From assembly GCA_002305505.1 (NCBI GenBank), contig DBRC01000083.1:1-16447 (forward strand): a stretch of 16,447 nucleotides of DNA. Reading direction: 5' to 3'. Under the pieces are notes generated by a model. That model was not told the origin of the DNA. It saw only the letters and a program-made list of their open reading frames with translations, and made no database searches. Positions 6,931 through 16,005 of this stretch are shown here, in pieces (position 1 is the stretch's first letter; each line of letters starts with the position of its first letter). The position numbers were made by a program, and so were the translations under genes. The DNA is from Prevotella sp. UBA1378. Its GTDB lineage: Bacteria > Bacteroidota > Bacteroidia > Bacteroidales > Bacteroidaceae.

Positions 6931-8925
6931 ATGATATCAGTAGAAGGACTTAAAGTAGAATTTGGAGTAAAGCCCTTGTTCAGCGACGCCAGTTTTGTCA
7001 TCAACGGAAAAGACCGCATTGCATTGGTTGGGAAAAACGGTGCGGGCAAGTCGACCCTGCTTAAAATATTATGCGGGATGCAGAAACCAGCCGGAGGAAC
7101 CGTGTCCGTACCCAGCGATACGGCCATCGGATACCTGCCGCAGGTGATGATACTGCAGGATGATACCACCGTGCGGCAAGAAGCCAGCAAAGCTTTCTCC
7201 CATACAGCCAGGCTGAAGGAACGCTTGGAGCGGTTGAACCGGGAATTGACGGAGCGTACCGACTACGAGAGCGACGACTACATGGCACTGGTGGGGAAAT
7301 TCACACAGGAGCACGAGCGGTATATGATGATGGGGGCCGAAAACCATGAGGCCGAGCTGGAGCGTACACTGGTTGGCTTGGGATTCGTGCGCAGCGATTT
7401 CGAGCGCCCTACCAGCGAGTTCAGCGGCGGGTGGCGCATGCGCATAGAACTAGCCAAAATACTGTTGCAGAAACCCGATGTGCTGTTGCTCGACGAGCCT
7501 ACCAACCATCTGGACATAGAGAGTATACAGTGGCTGGAGCAGTTTCTCGCTACATCAGCGAGTGCGGTAGTGCTGGTGAGCCACGACCGTGCCTTCATCA
7601 ATAACGTTTCCAACCGCACGCTGGAGATATCGTGCGGCCGGGTGGTAGACTACCGGGTGAAGTACGACGAGTATGTGGTGTTGCGAAAAGAACGCCGCGA
7701 ACAGCAGTTGCGTGCATACGAGAACCAGCAGAAGGAAATGTCCGACATCAAGGAGTTTATCGAGCGGTTCCGCTATAAGCCTACGAAAGCCGTACAGGTG
7801 CAGCAGCGCATCAAGCAACTCGAAAAGATGGTGCCGGTGGAAATTGACGAAGTGGACAACTCGGCCATGCACTTGAAGTTCCCCCCCTGCCTGCGAAGCG
7901 GCGACTATCCCGTAATCTGCGATGAGGTGCGCAAGGACTATGGCCTGCATACCGTGTTCAGCCATGTTTCGCTGACCATCAAGCGCGGCGAGAAAGTGGC
8001 CTTTGTCGGGAAAAACGGGGAGGGTAAATCGACGTTGGTGAAGTGTATCATGGACGAGATACCTTACGATGGGCATCTGAAGATGGGGCACAATGTGCAG
8101 ATTGGCTATTTCGCCCAAAACCAGGCTCAGTTGCTCGACGAATCGCTGACGGTGTTTGATACCATCGACCACGTGGCAAAGGGCGAAGTGAGGATGAAAA
8201 TCAACAATATCCTCGGTGCATTCATGTTCGGCGGTGAAGCGTCGGAAAAGAAAGTGAAGGTGTTGAGCGGCGGCGAGCGCAGCAGGCTGGCGATGATAAA
8301 GCTGCTGCTTGAACCCGTGAACCTGCTGATTCTTGACGAGCCTACCAACCACTTGGACATGCCGTCGAAAGATGTGCTGAAAGAAGCCATTAAGGCTTTT
8401 GACGGGACAGCCATCATCGTGAGCCACGACCGCGAATTCCTCGACGGACTGGTATCGAAGGTCTACGAGTTCGGCGAAGGCCGGGTGAAGGAGCATTTGG
8501 GGGGCATATACGATTTCCTGCAGACAAGGAAAATAGAGAACCTGAACGAACTGGGGAAAGCCGCTGGCGAGCCGCCACGCCCTGTGGAAGCGGTATCCGG
8601 AAGCCAGAAGGGCGCTCAGCCTGCAGCCAAAGAAAGCAGCGCCTCTTATGCCGAGCACAAGGAACAGCAGAAGAAGATACGCAAGGCAGAGCGTGCGGTG
8701 GAAGAGTCGGAGCGCAAAATTAACAGGATGGAGAAGCGGCTGAAAGAGCTCGACGAACTGCTGATGCTGCCGGAGAATGCCTCGAACATGGAATATGTAA
8801 CGGAGTATACCACAACGAAGAAGCACCTTGATGACGAAGTAGAGACTTGGGAAATCCTCTCCGAAAAGCTGGAAAAACTGTTGGCGGGCAATGAAAACAT
8901 CCCGTCCGAAGCGATTAAAGAATAA
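6931..8925 (+). CDS. ABC-F family ATPase (ribosome-associated, Uup/YheS-like)
   Basis: Soluble protein with two ATP-binding cassettes and no membrane segments, which marks the ABC-F group. Characterised members act on the ribosome near the P-site/E-site tRNA (translation rescue, or in some cases antibiotic resistance). It has 664 residues. Cassette 1: Walker A GKNGAGKST (34-42), signature FSGGW (164-168), Walker B LLLDEPTNH (185-193), switch SHDR (217-220). The interdomain linker typical of ABC-F (about 240-315) is charged and helical. Cassette 2: GKNGEGKST (360-368), LSGGE (445-449), LILDEPTNH (466-474), SHDR (498-501). A low-complexity hinge (about 540-570) leads to a C-terminal coiled coil (about 572-652), as in Uup-like members. 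Both sites look active. I would not call it a resistance protein: nothing in the sequence or neighbours favours that over housekeeping. It probably shares a transcript with the peptidase 21 bases downstream. Confidence 0.94.
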   Translation: MISVEGLKVEFGVKPLFSDASFVINGKDRIALVGKNGAGKSTLLKILCGMQKPAGGTVSVPSDTAIGYLPQVMILQDDTTVRQEASKAFSHTARLKERLERLNRELTERTDYESDDYMALVGKFTQEHERYMMMGAENHEAELERTLVGLGFVRSDFERPTSEFSGGWRMRIELAKILLQKPDVLLLDEPTNHLDIESIQWLEQFLATSASAVVLVSHDRAFINNVSNRTLEISCGRVVDYRVKYDEYVVLRKERREQQLRAYENQQKEMSDIKEFIERFRYKPTKAVQVQQRIKQLEKMVPVEIDEVDNSAMHLKFPPCLRSGDYPVICDEVRKDYGLHTVFSHVSLTIKRGEKVAFVGKNGEGKSTLVKCIMDEIPYDGHLKMGHNVQIGYFAQNQAQLLDESLTVFDTIDHVAKGEVRMKINNILGAFMFGGEASEKKVKVLSGGERSRLAMIKLLLEPVNLLILDEPTNHLDMPSKDVLKEAIKAFDGTAIIVSHDREFLDGLVSKVYEFGEGRVKEHLGGIYDFLQTRKIENLNELGKAAGEPPRPVEAVSGSQKGAQPAAKESSASYAEHKEQQKKIRKAERAVEESERKINRMEKRLKELDELLMLPENASNMEYVTEYTTTKKHLDDEVETWEILSEKLEKLLAGNENIPSEAIKE

Positions 8926-8946
8926 CATTTTTAAAATAATAAAAGC

Positions 8947-10986
8947 ATGAATATGAAAAGAATCATTCCGATTGTGGCATTCGCTTCCATGTCGATGATG
9001 AGCATGGGACAAGAGCCGCAGAAGTCGGGAATCGACCTTTCCGACTTGAACAAGAGCGTGAATCCTGCCGACGACTTTTACCAGTTTGCCTGTGGCGGAT
9101 GGATTAAAAACAACCCGCTGCCGCCAGCTTATTCGCGTTATGGCAGCTTCGACCGTTTGGCCGAAAACAACATCAAGCAAATCAATGGTATCCTTTCCGA
9201 TTTGCTTACTGCCGACTATCAGCAGGGCTCGGTGGAGCGGAAGTTGAGCGACCTCTATAAGAGCGCGATGGACTCGGTGCGCCGCAACCGGGACGGCGTG
9301 GGGCCGCTGATGCCGCTCATCAATAAGATGGAAGCAGCCAAGACGGTGGCCGAGCTCTTCAGCATACAACTGGAGATGGCAGGCTATGGCGACCACGAGT
9401 TTATTACTTCCTACCTCTCGGCCGACCGCCGCAATTCTTCCATGAACATACTGTACATCAGTCAGGGCGGCTTGACGCTGGGACAGAGAGAGTATTATCT
9501 GGACAACGACGACGCTACGAAGAAGATTCGCGAGGCCTATAAGCGCCATATCGTGAAGATGTTCCAGTTGTTCGGATTCAAGAAAGCGGCAGCCGAGAAG
9601 AAAATGAAGAACGTGCTGAAGCTGGAAACAGAACTGGCCAAGTCATCGCGTACACGTACGGAGCTGCGCAACCCGGTGAAGAACTACAACAAGATGACAT
9701 TGAGCGAGTTCGACGGCAAATACCCCAATGTCAAGCTCGAAAAAATAATGAATGCCCGGGGCATCAAGAGCCAGTATTTTCAGGAGTTGGTGGTGGGTCA
9801 GCCCGAATTTGTGGCCGGTGTTGATGCGCTGCTGGGCAAGATAACGCCTGCCGAATACCGTGATTACATGGAGTGGGGGCAGATAATGGATGCCGCATCT
9901 TTGCTGAGCGACGCCACAGCAGCCGAAAACTTCGACTTCTTCGGGAAAACAATGTCGGGACGTAAGGAAAACCACCCGCTGTGGCGGCGTGCCACCAACC
10001 AGGTTGAGGGCGTGATGGGGCAAGCCCTCGGGAAAATATACGTAGATAAGTATTTCCCTGCCTCTTCGAAGCTGCGCATGCAGAAGCTGGTGCGCAACTT
10101 GCAGATAGCGCTCGGCGAACGTATTGCCGCGCAAGACTGGATGAGCGACTCGACGAAGGTGAACGCTTTGCAGAAACTGAATGCGTTCTATGTGAAGATC
10201 GGTTATCCCGATACATGGATTGATATGTCGGAACTGACTATCGACCCGGAAAAATCGTACTACGAGAACTATAAGGAGTGCATGCGCTTCTGGAACCGCT
10301 ACCGCATTGAGCAAAAAGCCGGAAAGCCGGTCGACCCCGACGAGTGGCACATGTATCCGCAAACGGTGAATGCTTATTATAATCCCACCACTAACGAGAT
10401 TTGCTTCCCTGCCGGTATCCTTCAGCCGCCGTTCTTCGACCCAGAGGCCGACGACGCGTTTAACTATGGGGCCATCGGCGTGGTAATCGGACACGAGATG
10501 ACACACGGCTTCGACGACCAAGGCCGCCGTTATGACAAAGACGGGAACATGCACGACTGGTGGACGAAGAAGGACGAGGAGAACTTTACGGAGCGTACGG
10601 ATAAATATGCCGACTTCTTTTCGGCCATCAAGCTCTTGCCTGACCTCAATGCCAACGGCCGCTTGACGCTGGGTGAGAATCTGGCCGACCATGGCGGTCT
10701 GCAAGTGTCTTTCACGGCTTACAAGAATGCAACGAAAGGCATGCCCCTGCCGGTTATCGACGGGTTCACGCCCGAGCAGCGTTTCTTCTTGGCTTATTCT
10801 GGTGTATGGGCCGGCAACATCACTGAAGCCGAAATCCGCAACCGCACCAAAAGCGACCCTCATTCCCTGGGCGAGTGGCGCGTCAACGGCGCATTGCCCC
10901 ACATCGACGCATGGTATGAAGCCTTCGGTGTAAAAGAGGGCGACAAGATGTTTATCCCGAAGGACAAGCGTCTCCCGCTTTGGTAA
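8947..10986 (+). CDS. pepO: Secreted M13-family zinc metallopeptidase (PepO/neprilysin-like)
   Basis: M13 endopeptidases cleave short peptides. This one has 679 residues with an N-terminal signal peptide (about 1-21; basic MNMKR, then a hydrophobic, Met-rich core) and no lipobox. Likely cleavage before Q22 fits the Bacteroidota tendency for Gln at the mature N-terminus, so it should be periplasmic or exported. The M13 N-terminal domain begins near 36 (VNPADDFYQFACGGW). The active site is HEMTH (H516, H520, with E517), with third zinc ligand E577 and D581 in ENLAD. NAYYNP (475-480) matches the substrate-binding NAYY/NAFY motif, and H639 and R645 match neprilysin H711 and R717. The C-terminus has the Pxx(x)RxxxW-like end (RLPLW) but lacks the cysteine usually before the final residues, as expected for bacterial members. 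The ATG at 8947 is preferred; one at 8953 would also work. It follows the ABC-F gene closely and ends in the 10985-11094 repeat. Confidence 0.95.
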   Translation: MNMKRIIPIVAFASMSMMSMGQEPQKSGIDLSDLNKSVNPADDFYQFACGGWIKNNPLPPAYSRYGSFDRLAENNIKQINGILSDLLTADYQQGSVERKLSDLYKSAMDSVRRNRDGVGPLMPLINKMEAAKTVAELFSIQLEMAGYGDHEFITSYLSADRRNSSMNILYISQGGLTLGQREYYLDNDDATKKIREAYKRHIVKMFQLFGFKKAAAEKKMKNVLKLETELAKSSRTRTELRNPVKNYNKMTLSEFDGKYPNVKLEKIMNARGIKSQYFQELVVGQPEFVAGVDALLGKITPAEYRDYMEWGQIMDAASLLSDATAAENFDFFGKTMSGRKENHPLWRRATNQVEGVMGQALGKIYVDKYFPASSKLRMQKLVRNLQIALGERIAAQDWMSDSTKVNALQKLNAFYVKIGYPDTWIDMSELTIDPEKSYYENYKECMRFWNRYRIEQKAGKPVDPDEWHMYPQTVNAYYNPTTNEICFPAGILQPPFFDPEADDAFNYGAIGVVIGHEMTHGFDDQGRRYDKDGNMHDWWTKKDEENFTERTDKYADFFSAIKLLPDLNANGRLTLGENLADHGGLQVSFTAYKNATKGMPLPVIDGFTPEQRFFLAYSGVWAGNITEAEIRNRTKSDPHSLGEWRVNGALPHIDAWYEAFGVKEGDKMFIPKDKRLPLW

Positions 10987-11016
10987 CGGATTAACGGATT
11001 AACGGATTAACGGATT
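10985..11016. repeat. Tandem octamer AACGGATT x4
   Basis: Four perfect head-to-tail copies of AACGGATT, the first beginning inside the TAA stop of the peptidase gene. Two decayed copies follow (AACAGGTT 11017-11024, AATAAATT 11025-11032), then the inverted repeat. The reverse form TAATCCGT recurs at 11092-11099 and could pair with any copy. Copy number may vary by slippage. Confidence 0.9.
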
Positions 11017-11030
11017 AACAGGTTAATAAA

Positions 11031-11094
11031 TTAGGGATTACAAATTATGGTTTACATAGCTTTATACTATCAAACCGTAATCTGTAATCCCTAA
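11031..11094. terminator. Long inverted repeat / bidirectional terminator between M13 peptidase and susD
   Basis: 11031-11053 pairs with 11072-11094: 23 positions with one mismatch and one G-U pair, around an 18-base loop. It lies between two convergent stop codons and is the obvious stop for both transcripts, although it is A/T-rich rather than a classical G+C stem with a T-run. Further A/T-rich sequence (AATTATCAATTATTAAT) fills the space up to the susD stop. Confidence 0.75.
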
Positions 11095-11115
11095 TCCGTA
11101 ATCAATTATCAATTA

Positions 11116-12915
11116 TTAATAACCTGGATTCTGGTATTCGGCACCGTTGGAGATGGCCTGTATGAATGCCTGCGGTATGGGGCGCACGGCATACTCAGCC
11201 TTGAAGTATTGACCAAGGTCGGGGTGCGTCTCGTTCAGGTAATCGGCATTTTTCAGCATACCTGTACGTTTCAGGTCGTAGAAGCGGCAGTACTCGCCGC
11301 ACAGTTCGCGGCCGCGCTCGTCGAGTACGGTGCGTACGGTCGGCGTTCCGCTTAGCGCATTGGCACCGGCACGTGTTCGTACCTTATTGATACACTGCAT
11401 GGCGCTTCCGGTATCGTTCAGATAGATGCTCGCTTCGGCAGCGATGAGGTATACTTCCGCCATGCGCATCATGAACGTAGCGTTCAGGTTGCCGTTGCGT
11501 GCTTTGCTCGCATTGGCCACGTAATAGTTGCTGCTCAAGTGCTTGCTGAGCGACGGATAAATATAGCGGAACAGGTTGTCCTTGCCGTTAAGCGTCATCT
11601 TTACGTTTCGGTTCGCATCGTCGTAAATATCCTTATAGTCTACGAGCAAATACTTCGATGTTGTCTTGTTTGCCACTTCCGATGCGTAGTCGGCATCCTG
11701 CGGCACCACTATCTTATATGCCATTTCGCCGGCCGCCAGCGACTGGCCCACTACGCTGGCGTCCTTGTTGAAGTTTGCCTGCGTGTTGGCATCCCACGTA
11801 AAGGCCTGGTTGCCGTTCCATTGTGTGGTGAACGATGCGTGGTAGCGCGGGTCGAGCGTACCGTCTTCCTGCACGAAGAGGTTCAGCAGGTGCTGTGTCG
11901 GCATGAAGTAGCCTTCCGAGTCATACTCATACGAGAGAACAGCCTCCTGCGTTTTCGTCCATGCCCCGAACTGGCTCAGCACGCACTGGAAGTCCTCGTC
12001 CATGCGGTTCAGTTTCCAGTTGCCGTTGCTCGAGCCATGCCCGTCGGCGCCGGCATACCAGCGGTGTTTCCACAGGGCTTCCTTGTTTTCCCAGTTGTTA
12101 GCCTCCTTAAACACCTCTTCAAAAGTGGGGTACATATATGCACCGTAGGTGCTGCCGCCCGCCTCGCAGTCGGCAATGAGCAGCTTGGCCGTGTCGAGCG
12201 CCTTCTGTACATATTCCGTCGTGCCATACTCGTAAGTCTGCAGATAAGCTTTAGCTAAAAAGCCGAGGGCAGCCTTCTTCGTTGGTGTGGTGCAAGTGGC
12301 ATCCGTGCCTTTCTCCAGCCACTGTACGGCAAACTCCAGGTCGGGCAAGATGATATCTTGATACACCTTCAGCGGTTCAGTGCGCGTGGGTGCATATACT
12401 GTCGACGTGGCCGGCTCGGTAATAGCCGTTACCGCCCCAAACTGTTCTACGGCGTTGAAATAGTACATGGCGCGCATAAAGCGGGCGATGGCCACCTGCA
12501 GATTGCGCTCGGCATCCGTTTTGAAAGGCACCTTGTCGGCCTTTGATATGGCGATGTTGCAGGCCCCTATTCCGTCGTAGATGGCATTCCACATATTTGC
12601 TGTGTGGGTGATACTGGGCGATGCTCCTGCATCGAACCAGAAGTAGGGCGTGTACGACGAGTTGATGTTAGCCCGGTAAGTCCATAGGTCGGTATTGCCT
12701 TCCGAGAACATCATGTAATATTCAGTTCCGTAAAGGTGGCGTTCCATGCCGAAGAACGTCTGGTTTACCAGTGCGGCGTAAGTTTCCTCCGACGTAGCCA
12801 GGTTGTCCATCGTAAAGCCACCGGGATTGAATTCATTCAGTGAACATGCGCTGAACGATAAGATTGTAGCTGCCAATGTCGTTGACAACAAATTATTTTT
12901 GATTTTCGTTTTCAT
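11116..12915 (-). CDS. SusD/RagB-family outer-membrane nutrient-binding lipoprotein
   Basis: SusD-like proteins form the lid over a SusC transporter barrel on the cell surface and capture the substrate. It has 599 residues. A lipoprotein signal (MKTKIKNN, hydrophobic core, SFSAC) puts the lipidated cysteine at C24. The SusD-like N-terminal helical region includes MWNAIYDGIGACNIAI (108-123) and an RFMRAMYYFNAVEQFG tetratricopeptide-like helix (145-160). The C-terminal RagB/SusD half has RMAEVYLIAAEA (484-495) and the family block ERGRELCGEYCRFYDLKRTG (533-552). The C-terminus is YQNPGY. The start is fixed by a strong Shine-Dalgarno sequence (AAAGGAGG, 12926-12933, ten bases upstream), unusual for the phylum. 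It lies 21 bases after susC and is the last gene before the terminator. The substrate cannot be told from sequence. Confidence 0.95.
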   Translation of the reverse strand: MKTKIKNNLLSTTLAATILSFSACSLNEFNPGGFTMDNLATSEETYAALVNQTFFGMERHLYGTEYYMMFSEGNTDLWTYRANINSSYTPYFWFDAGASPSITHTANMWNAIYDGIGACNIAISKADKVPFKTDAERNLQVAIARFMRAMYYFNAVEQFGAVTAITEPATSTVYAPTRTEPLKVYQDIILPDLEFAVQWLEKGTDATCTTPTKKAALGFLAKAYLQTYEYGTTEYVQKALDTAKLLIADCEAGGSTYGAYMYPTFEEVFKEANNWENKEALWKHRWYAGADGHGSSNGNWKLNRMDEDFQCVLSQFGAWTKTQEAVLSYEYDSEGYFMPTQHLLNLFVQEDGTLDPRYHASFTTQWNGNQAFTWDANTQANFNKDASVVGQSLAAGEMAYKIVVPQDADYASEVANKTTSKYLLVDYKDIYDDANRNVKMTLNGKDNLFRYIYPSLSKHLSSNYYVANASKARNGNLNATFMMRMAEVYLIAAEASIYLNDTGSAMQCINKVRTRAGANALSGTPTVRTVLDERGRELCGEYCRFYDLKRTGMLKNADYLNETHPDLGQYFKAEYAVRPIPQAFIQAISNGAEYQNPGY

Positions 12916-12936
12916 AATTAACTGTCCTCCTTTGTT

Positions 12937-15900
12937 TTAGAATGTGATGTTAACACCGAGCACATACTGCTTGTAGGTTGGGAAGGCGTCGGCTCCGCCC
13001 ATTTCGGGGTCGGTGCCCTTCAGCTTGCTCTCCTTGCAGATTATCCACGGGTTGTAAGCCGTGAAGTAGAAGCGGCACTTTTCCATGAGCACATGCTTAG
13101 AGACCGACTTAGGCAGCGTGTAGCCGAGCGTGATGTTCTTCACCTTGAAGAACGAGCCGTCGAAGATGCGCAGCGAGGAGACACCGATAGTCTGGTTGTC
13201 GCCCGACCCCGGAGCCGGATAGTAAGCGCCCTGGTTATCCTCGGTCCAGTAGTCGGTGCCGGCAACTTGGTTTTCCGTGATATCCGATTTAGCCGTGTAG
13301 TAGCCCAGCAGTTTGCTGGAGATAGTCTGCCCGAGGCGTGCCATGGCATAAACGGTAAAGTCGAAGTTCTTATAGGTAAAGGTATTGTTCAAGCCGAGAA
13401 TCCAGTTCGGATTGCTGTGTCCGAGCACCTGTCGGTCCTTGGTGCTATACTTGTGCTTGCCCTCGTCGGAAGTGCCGTCGCTGGCCTCTACGGGTATGGT
13501 TTCAATCTTCACCCATCCCGGTTTTACGCCGTAGGTATTCAGCTCTTCCGCTGTAGCATCCGTTCCCCATATACCTGCGTATTTATAGTCGTAAATCGAC
13601 TTGATGGGATGCCCCTCGAACAGGCCCTCGTTCACGAGGTCGCCGTCGGGCAGGCTTTCGATGCGCTCCTTCTGCCATGTAGCCGTGAGCGAGGTGCTCC
13701 ATGAGAAGTCTTTCTTGATGATATTACGGCTGTTGATGGTCATTTCCAATCCCCTGTTCCTTGTCTTGGCCAGGTTTTCCCAGGTCTTCAGTGGCGAGCC
13801 CCAGCCCGTAGCACCGTTGGTGATAGGCATCACGCGCTGGAAGAGCAGGCCGCGGGTTACGGTGGTATAATAATCGATGCTACCGTCGATGCGTCCGCCC
13901 AGTATGGCAAAGTCGAAGCCGAAGTTCCAGTTGTACGACTTCTCCCATCCCAGCGACGGGCTTTCGTAGTAGCCCGAGTACTGTGCAAACGGCTGTGTAT
14001 GGCTTCCGTCGATGGTAATGCCGCTGCTCGTGTAGATGTAAGCCGTGGTGCTGGTGCCGTATGCTCCTACGCCGCCGGAGTTACCCGTAATACCCGCACC
14101 GATGCGCAGCTTCAGGTTGTCGAGCCATCCCTTGGTGGCCTCCATGAACGCCTCGTCGCTCACGCGCCATGCCAGTGCACCCGCGGGGAACGAGTCCCAC
14201 TTGTTGCCTGCCGTGAAGAACGACACGCCGTCCCAGCGGTTAGAGAACGTGAATAAGTACTTACCCTTGTAGCCATAGTTGAAGCGCAGGGCATACGACA
14301 TCTTCTGGGTCTGCGTAAAGCCCGATTCGATGTGCTGGCTGGTAGCCGACATCAGGCGCCAGTACTGCCATACGTCGAGTGCCTGGTTGCTGCCTCCGGC
14401 CAGTGCCTCTTCGGTATTGTTCTTCTGCCAAGAAGAAACAGCCGTGATCCCGAAGTCGTGGTCCTTGGCCACGGTGCGGCGATAGGAAATGATGTTTTCC
14501 CAGTTGTAGCCGTAGCCGTCGTTGTAGGTCAGGTCGGCATGCGGCGAGCCTGCATAGGTGGGGCGCAGTGCATTAGAGTATTTGCCCCAGTACTGTCCCA
14601 GGCGGGCGTGGGAGAGCGTGGCGTTCACCTGCGAGCGGATGTTCAGGCCGTCTACGGGTGTCAGTTCCAGATACCCGATGGCGTTGATGTAGGTGCTGCG
14701 CGTATTGCGTGCGTACTGGTTCTCAATCTTGTCGCCCAACGGGCTGTACTGGTTGTCGATATACTCGTGGTTCACGGCGCCGTTGGCATCGTATGCGTCG
14801 CCCAGCGGGAAGGCCGACAGCGCCCGGGTATACGTCTTGTTGTCGCCGCGGTCGTGGATAGTATAGGTGAGGTTGGACGTGAAGCCCACCTTGGCCCAGC
14901 CGGACAGCTGCTGGTCTATGTTCAGGCGCAGGGCATACCTGTCGCGCTGCTCGTTCTCGAGCAGCCCCTTGTCCTGCGTGTATACGGCCGAAGCATACAC
15001 CTTGGTCTTCTCCGTACCGCCGGTTACAGAGAGCGAGTACTTCTGCGTGGTGGCCGTCCGTCCCGATACCTCGTCTACCCAGTCAATCCACTTCCCGGCA
15101 TTATAGGCGTCGATATACGCCTGGTTGCCGCCCATCAAGGCATTGATATTGTCGGGATAGCTGCCGTTCTTGTACTTGTATGCCTCGCGGTAGTAGTTGG
15201 TCCACTCGTCGCCGGTCATACCGTTCTTGTATTCAGGTGCCCCGCTCCATCCGTAGTACGTGTCGAAGGTAACCTTAGCCTTTCCGGCAACGCCGCGCTT
15301 TGTGGTAATGATCACCACGCCGTTGGCACCCGCCGAACCGTAGATGGCCGTAGCAGAAGCATCTTTCAGCACGTCGATGCTCTCGATGTCGTTCGGGTTT
15401 AGGTTGTCGTAGCTTCCGGGCAGGCCGTCGATGATGAACAGTGGCTGGTTGTCGCCGTAGATAGAGCGCGAGCCGCGTAGCAGCAGGTTGACACTGGCAC
15501 CTATCTCGCCGCTTTGTTTCGTGATGTCGAATCCGGCAATCTTACCCTGCAGGGCCTCCATTACGTTGCTTGTGGGGGCGATGGTCACGTCTTCGTTCTT
15601 CATCGAGCTTACGGCGCCCGTCAGGTCGCGTTTCTTCTGCGTGCCGTAACCGATGACCACGATGTCGTTAAGCCCCAGCACGTCGGGTTCCATCGTGATT
15701 GTCCCTCCGCCTTTCGCCTGCTTGTCCTTATAGCCGGTATAAGAAAAGGTGAGGTTTTCCTCCTTAGGTACATTTGCGGTAAAATTACCGTCGATGTTCG
15801 TGATGGCAATCACTTTACCTTTGGCGTTTTTCACTGTGACACCGATTAGCGGTTCGCCGTTTTCGTCCACCACGTGCCCTTTCAGGGTTGCTGGCTGCTG

Positions 15901-16005
15901 TTCGATGCCGGGCACATCTTGGCTTGCCTCCGCCCATACTTGGGTTGCGTTCGGCAGCAATAATGCAACCGAAAGGAGGACGCAGCATTTCATTCTTGTT
16001 TTCAT
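12937..16005 (-). CDS. SusC/RagA-family TonB-linked outer-membrane transporter
   Basis: TonB-dependent barrel that imports large nutrients (glycans or peptides) with its SusD partner. With the start at 16005 it has 1022 residues, normal for SusC. Signal peptide about 1-25 (MKTRMKCCVLLS to VWA). A carboxypeptidase-regulatory-like domain starts near 41 (LKGHVVDENGEPLIGVTV). The SusC TonB-box region is DIVVIGYGTQKKRDLTGAVSS (114-134). The plug (about 147-238) includes NVMEALQGKIAGF, LLLRGSRSIYG, IIDGLPG and SIDVLKDASATAIYGSAGANG. The rest is barrel, ending VLGVNITF. There is no N-terminal STN domain, so it is not built to signal to an anti-sigma factor. The frame stays open to an ATG at 16191, but the 62 added residues are basic, lack signal-peptide character and would bury the real one, so I reject them. 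Confidence 0.95.
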   Translation of the reverse strand: MKTRMKCCVLLSVALLLPNATQVWAEASQDVPGIEQQPATLKGHVVDENGEPLIGVTVKNAKGKVIAITNIDGNFTANVPKEENLTFSYTGYKDKQAKGGGTITMEPDVLGLNDIVVIGYGTQKKRDLTGAVSSMKNEDVTIAPTSNVMEALQGKIAGFDITKQSGEIGASVNLLLRGSRSIYGDNQPLFIIDGLPGSYDNLNPNDIESIDVLKDASATAIYGSAGANGVVIITTKRGVAGKAKVTFDTYYGWSGAPEYKNGMTGDEWTNYYREAYKYKNGSYPDNINALMGGNQAYIDAYNAGKWIDWVDEVSGRTATTQKYSLSVTGGTEKTKVYASAVYTQDKGLLENEQRDRYALRLNIDQQLSGWAKVGFTSNLTYTIHDRGDNKTYTRALSAFPLGDAYDANGAVNHEYIDNQYSPLGDKIENQYARNTRSTYINAIGYLELTPVDGLNIRSQVNATLSHARLGQYWGKYSNALRPTYAGSPHADLTYNDGYGYNWENIISYRRTVAKDHDFGITAVSSWQKNNTEEALAGGSNQALDVWQYWRLMSATSQHIESGFTQTQKMSYALRFNYGYKGKYLFTFSNRWDGVSFFTAGNKWDSFPAGALAWRVSDEAFMEATKGWLDNLKLRIGAGITGNSGGVGAYGTSTTAYIYTSSGITIDGSHTQPFAQYSGYYESPSLGWEKSYNWNFGFDFAILGGRIDGSIDYYTTVTRGLLFQRVMPITNGATGWGSPLKTWENLAKTRNRGLEMTINSRNIIKKDFSWSTSLTATWQKERIESLPDGDLVNEGLFEGHPIKSIYDYKYAGIWGTDATAEELNTYGVKPGWVKIETIPVEASDGTSDEGKHKYSTKDRQVLGHSNPNWILGLNNTFTYKNFDFTVYAMARLGQTISSKLLGYYTAKSDITENQVAGTDYWTEDNQGAYYPAPGSGDNQTIGVSSLRIFDGSFFKVKNITLGYTLPKSVSKHVLMEKCRFYFTAYNPWIICKESKLKGTDPEMGGADAFPTYKQYVLGVNITF

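Noticed and set aside
6931..8925. ABC-F as an antibiotic resistance determinant
   Set aside because: It carries a Uup-like C-terminal coiled coil and a housekeeping promoter, with no transfer signs nearby; an ordinary ribosome-associated role fits better.
7555..9549. 664-codon minus-strand frame spanning the ABC-F and peptidase genes, and a 419-codon one at 9643-10902
   Set aside because: Both run antisense to two well-defined genes and show no family motifs. The first crosses the gap between two unrelated genes, which fits chance absence of stops rather than coding.
10985..11016. CRISPR-like array
   Set aside because: The units are eight bases with no spacers, and no cas genes are present. 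This is a simple tandem repeat.
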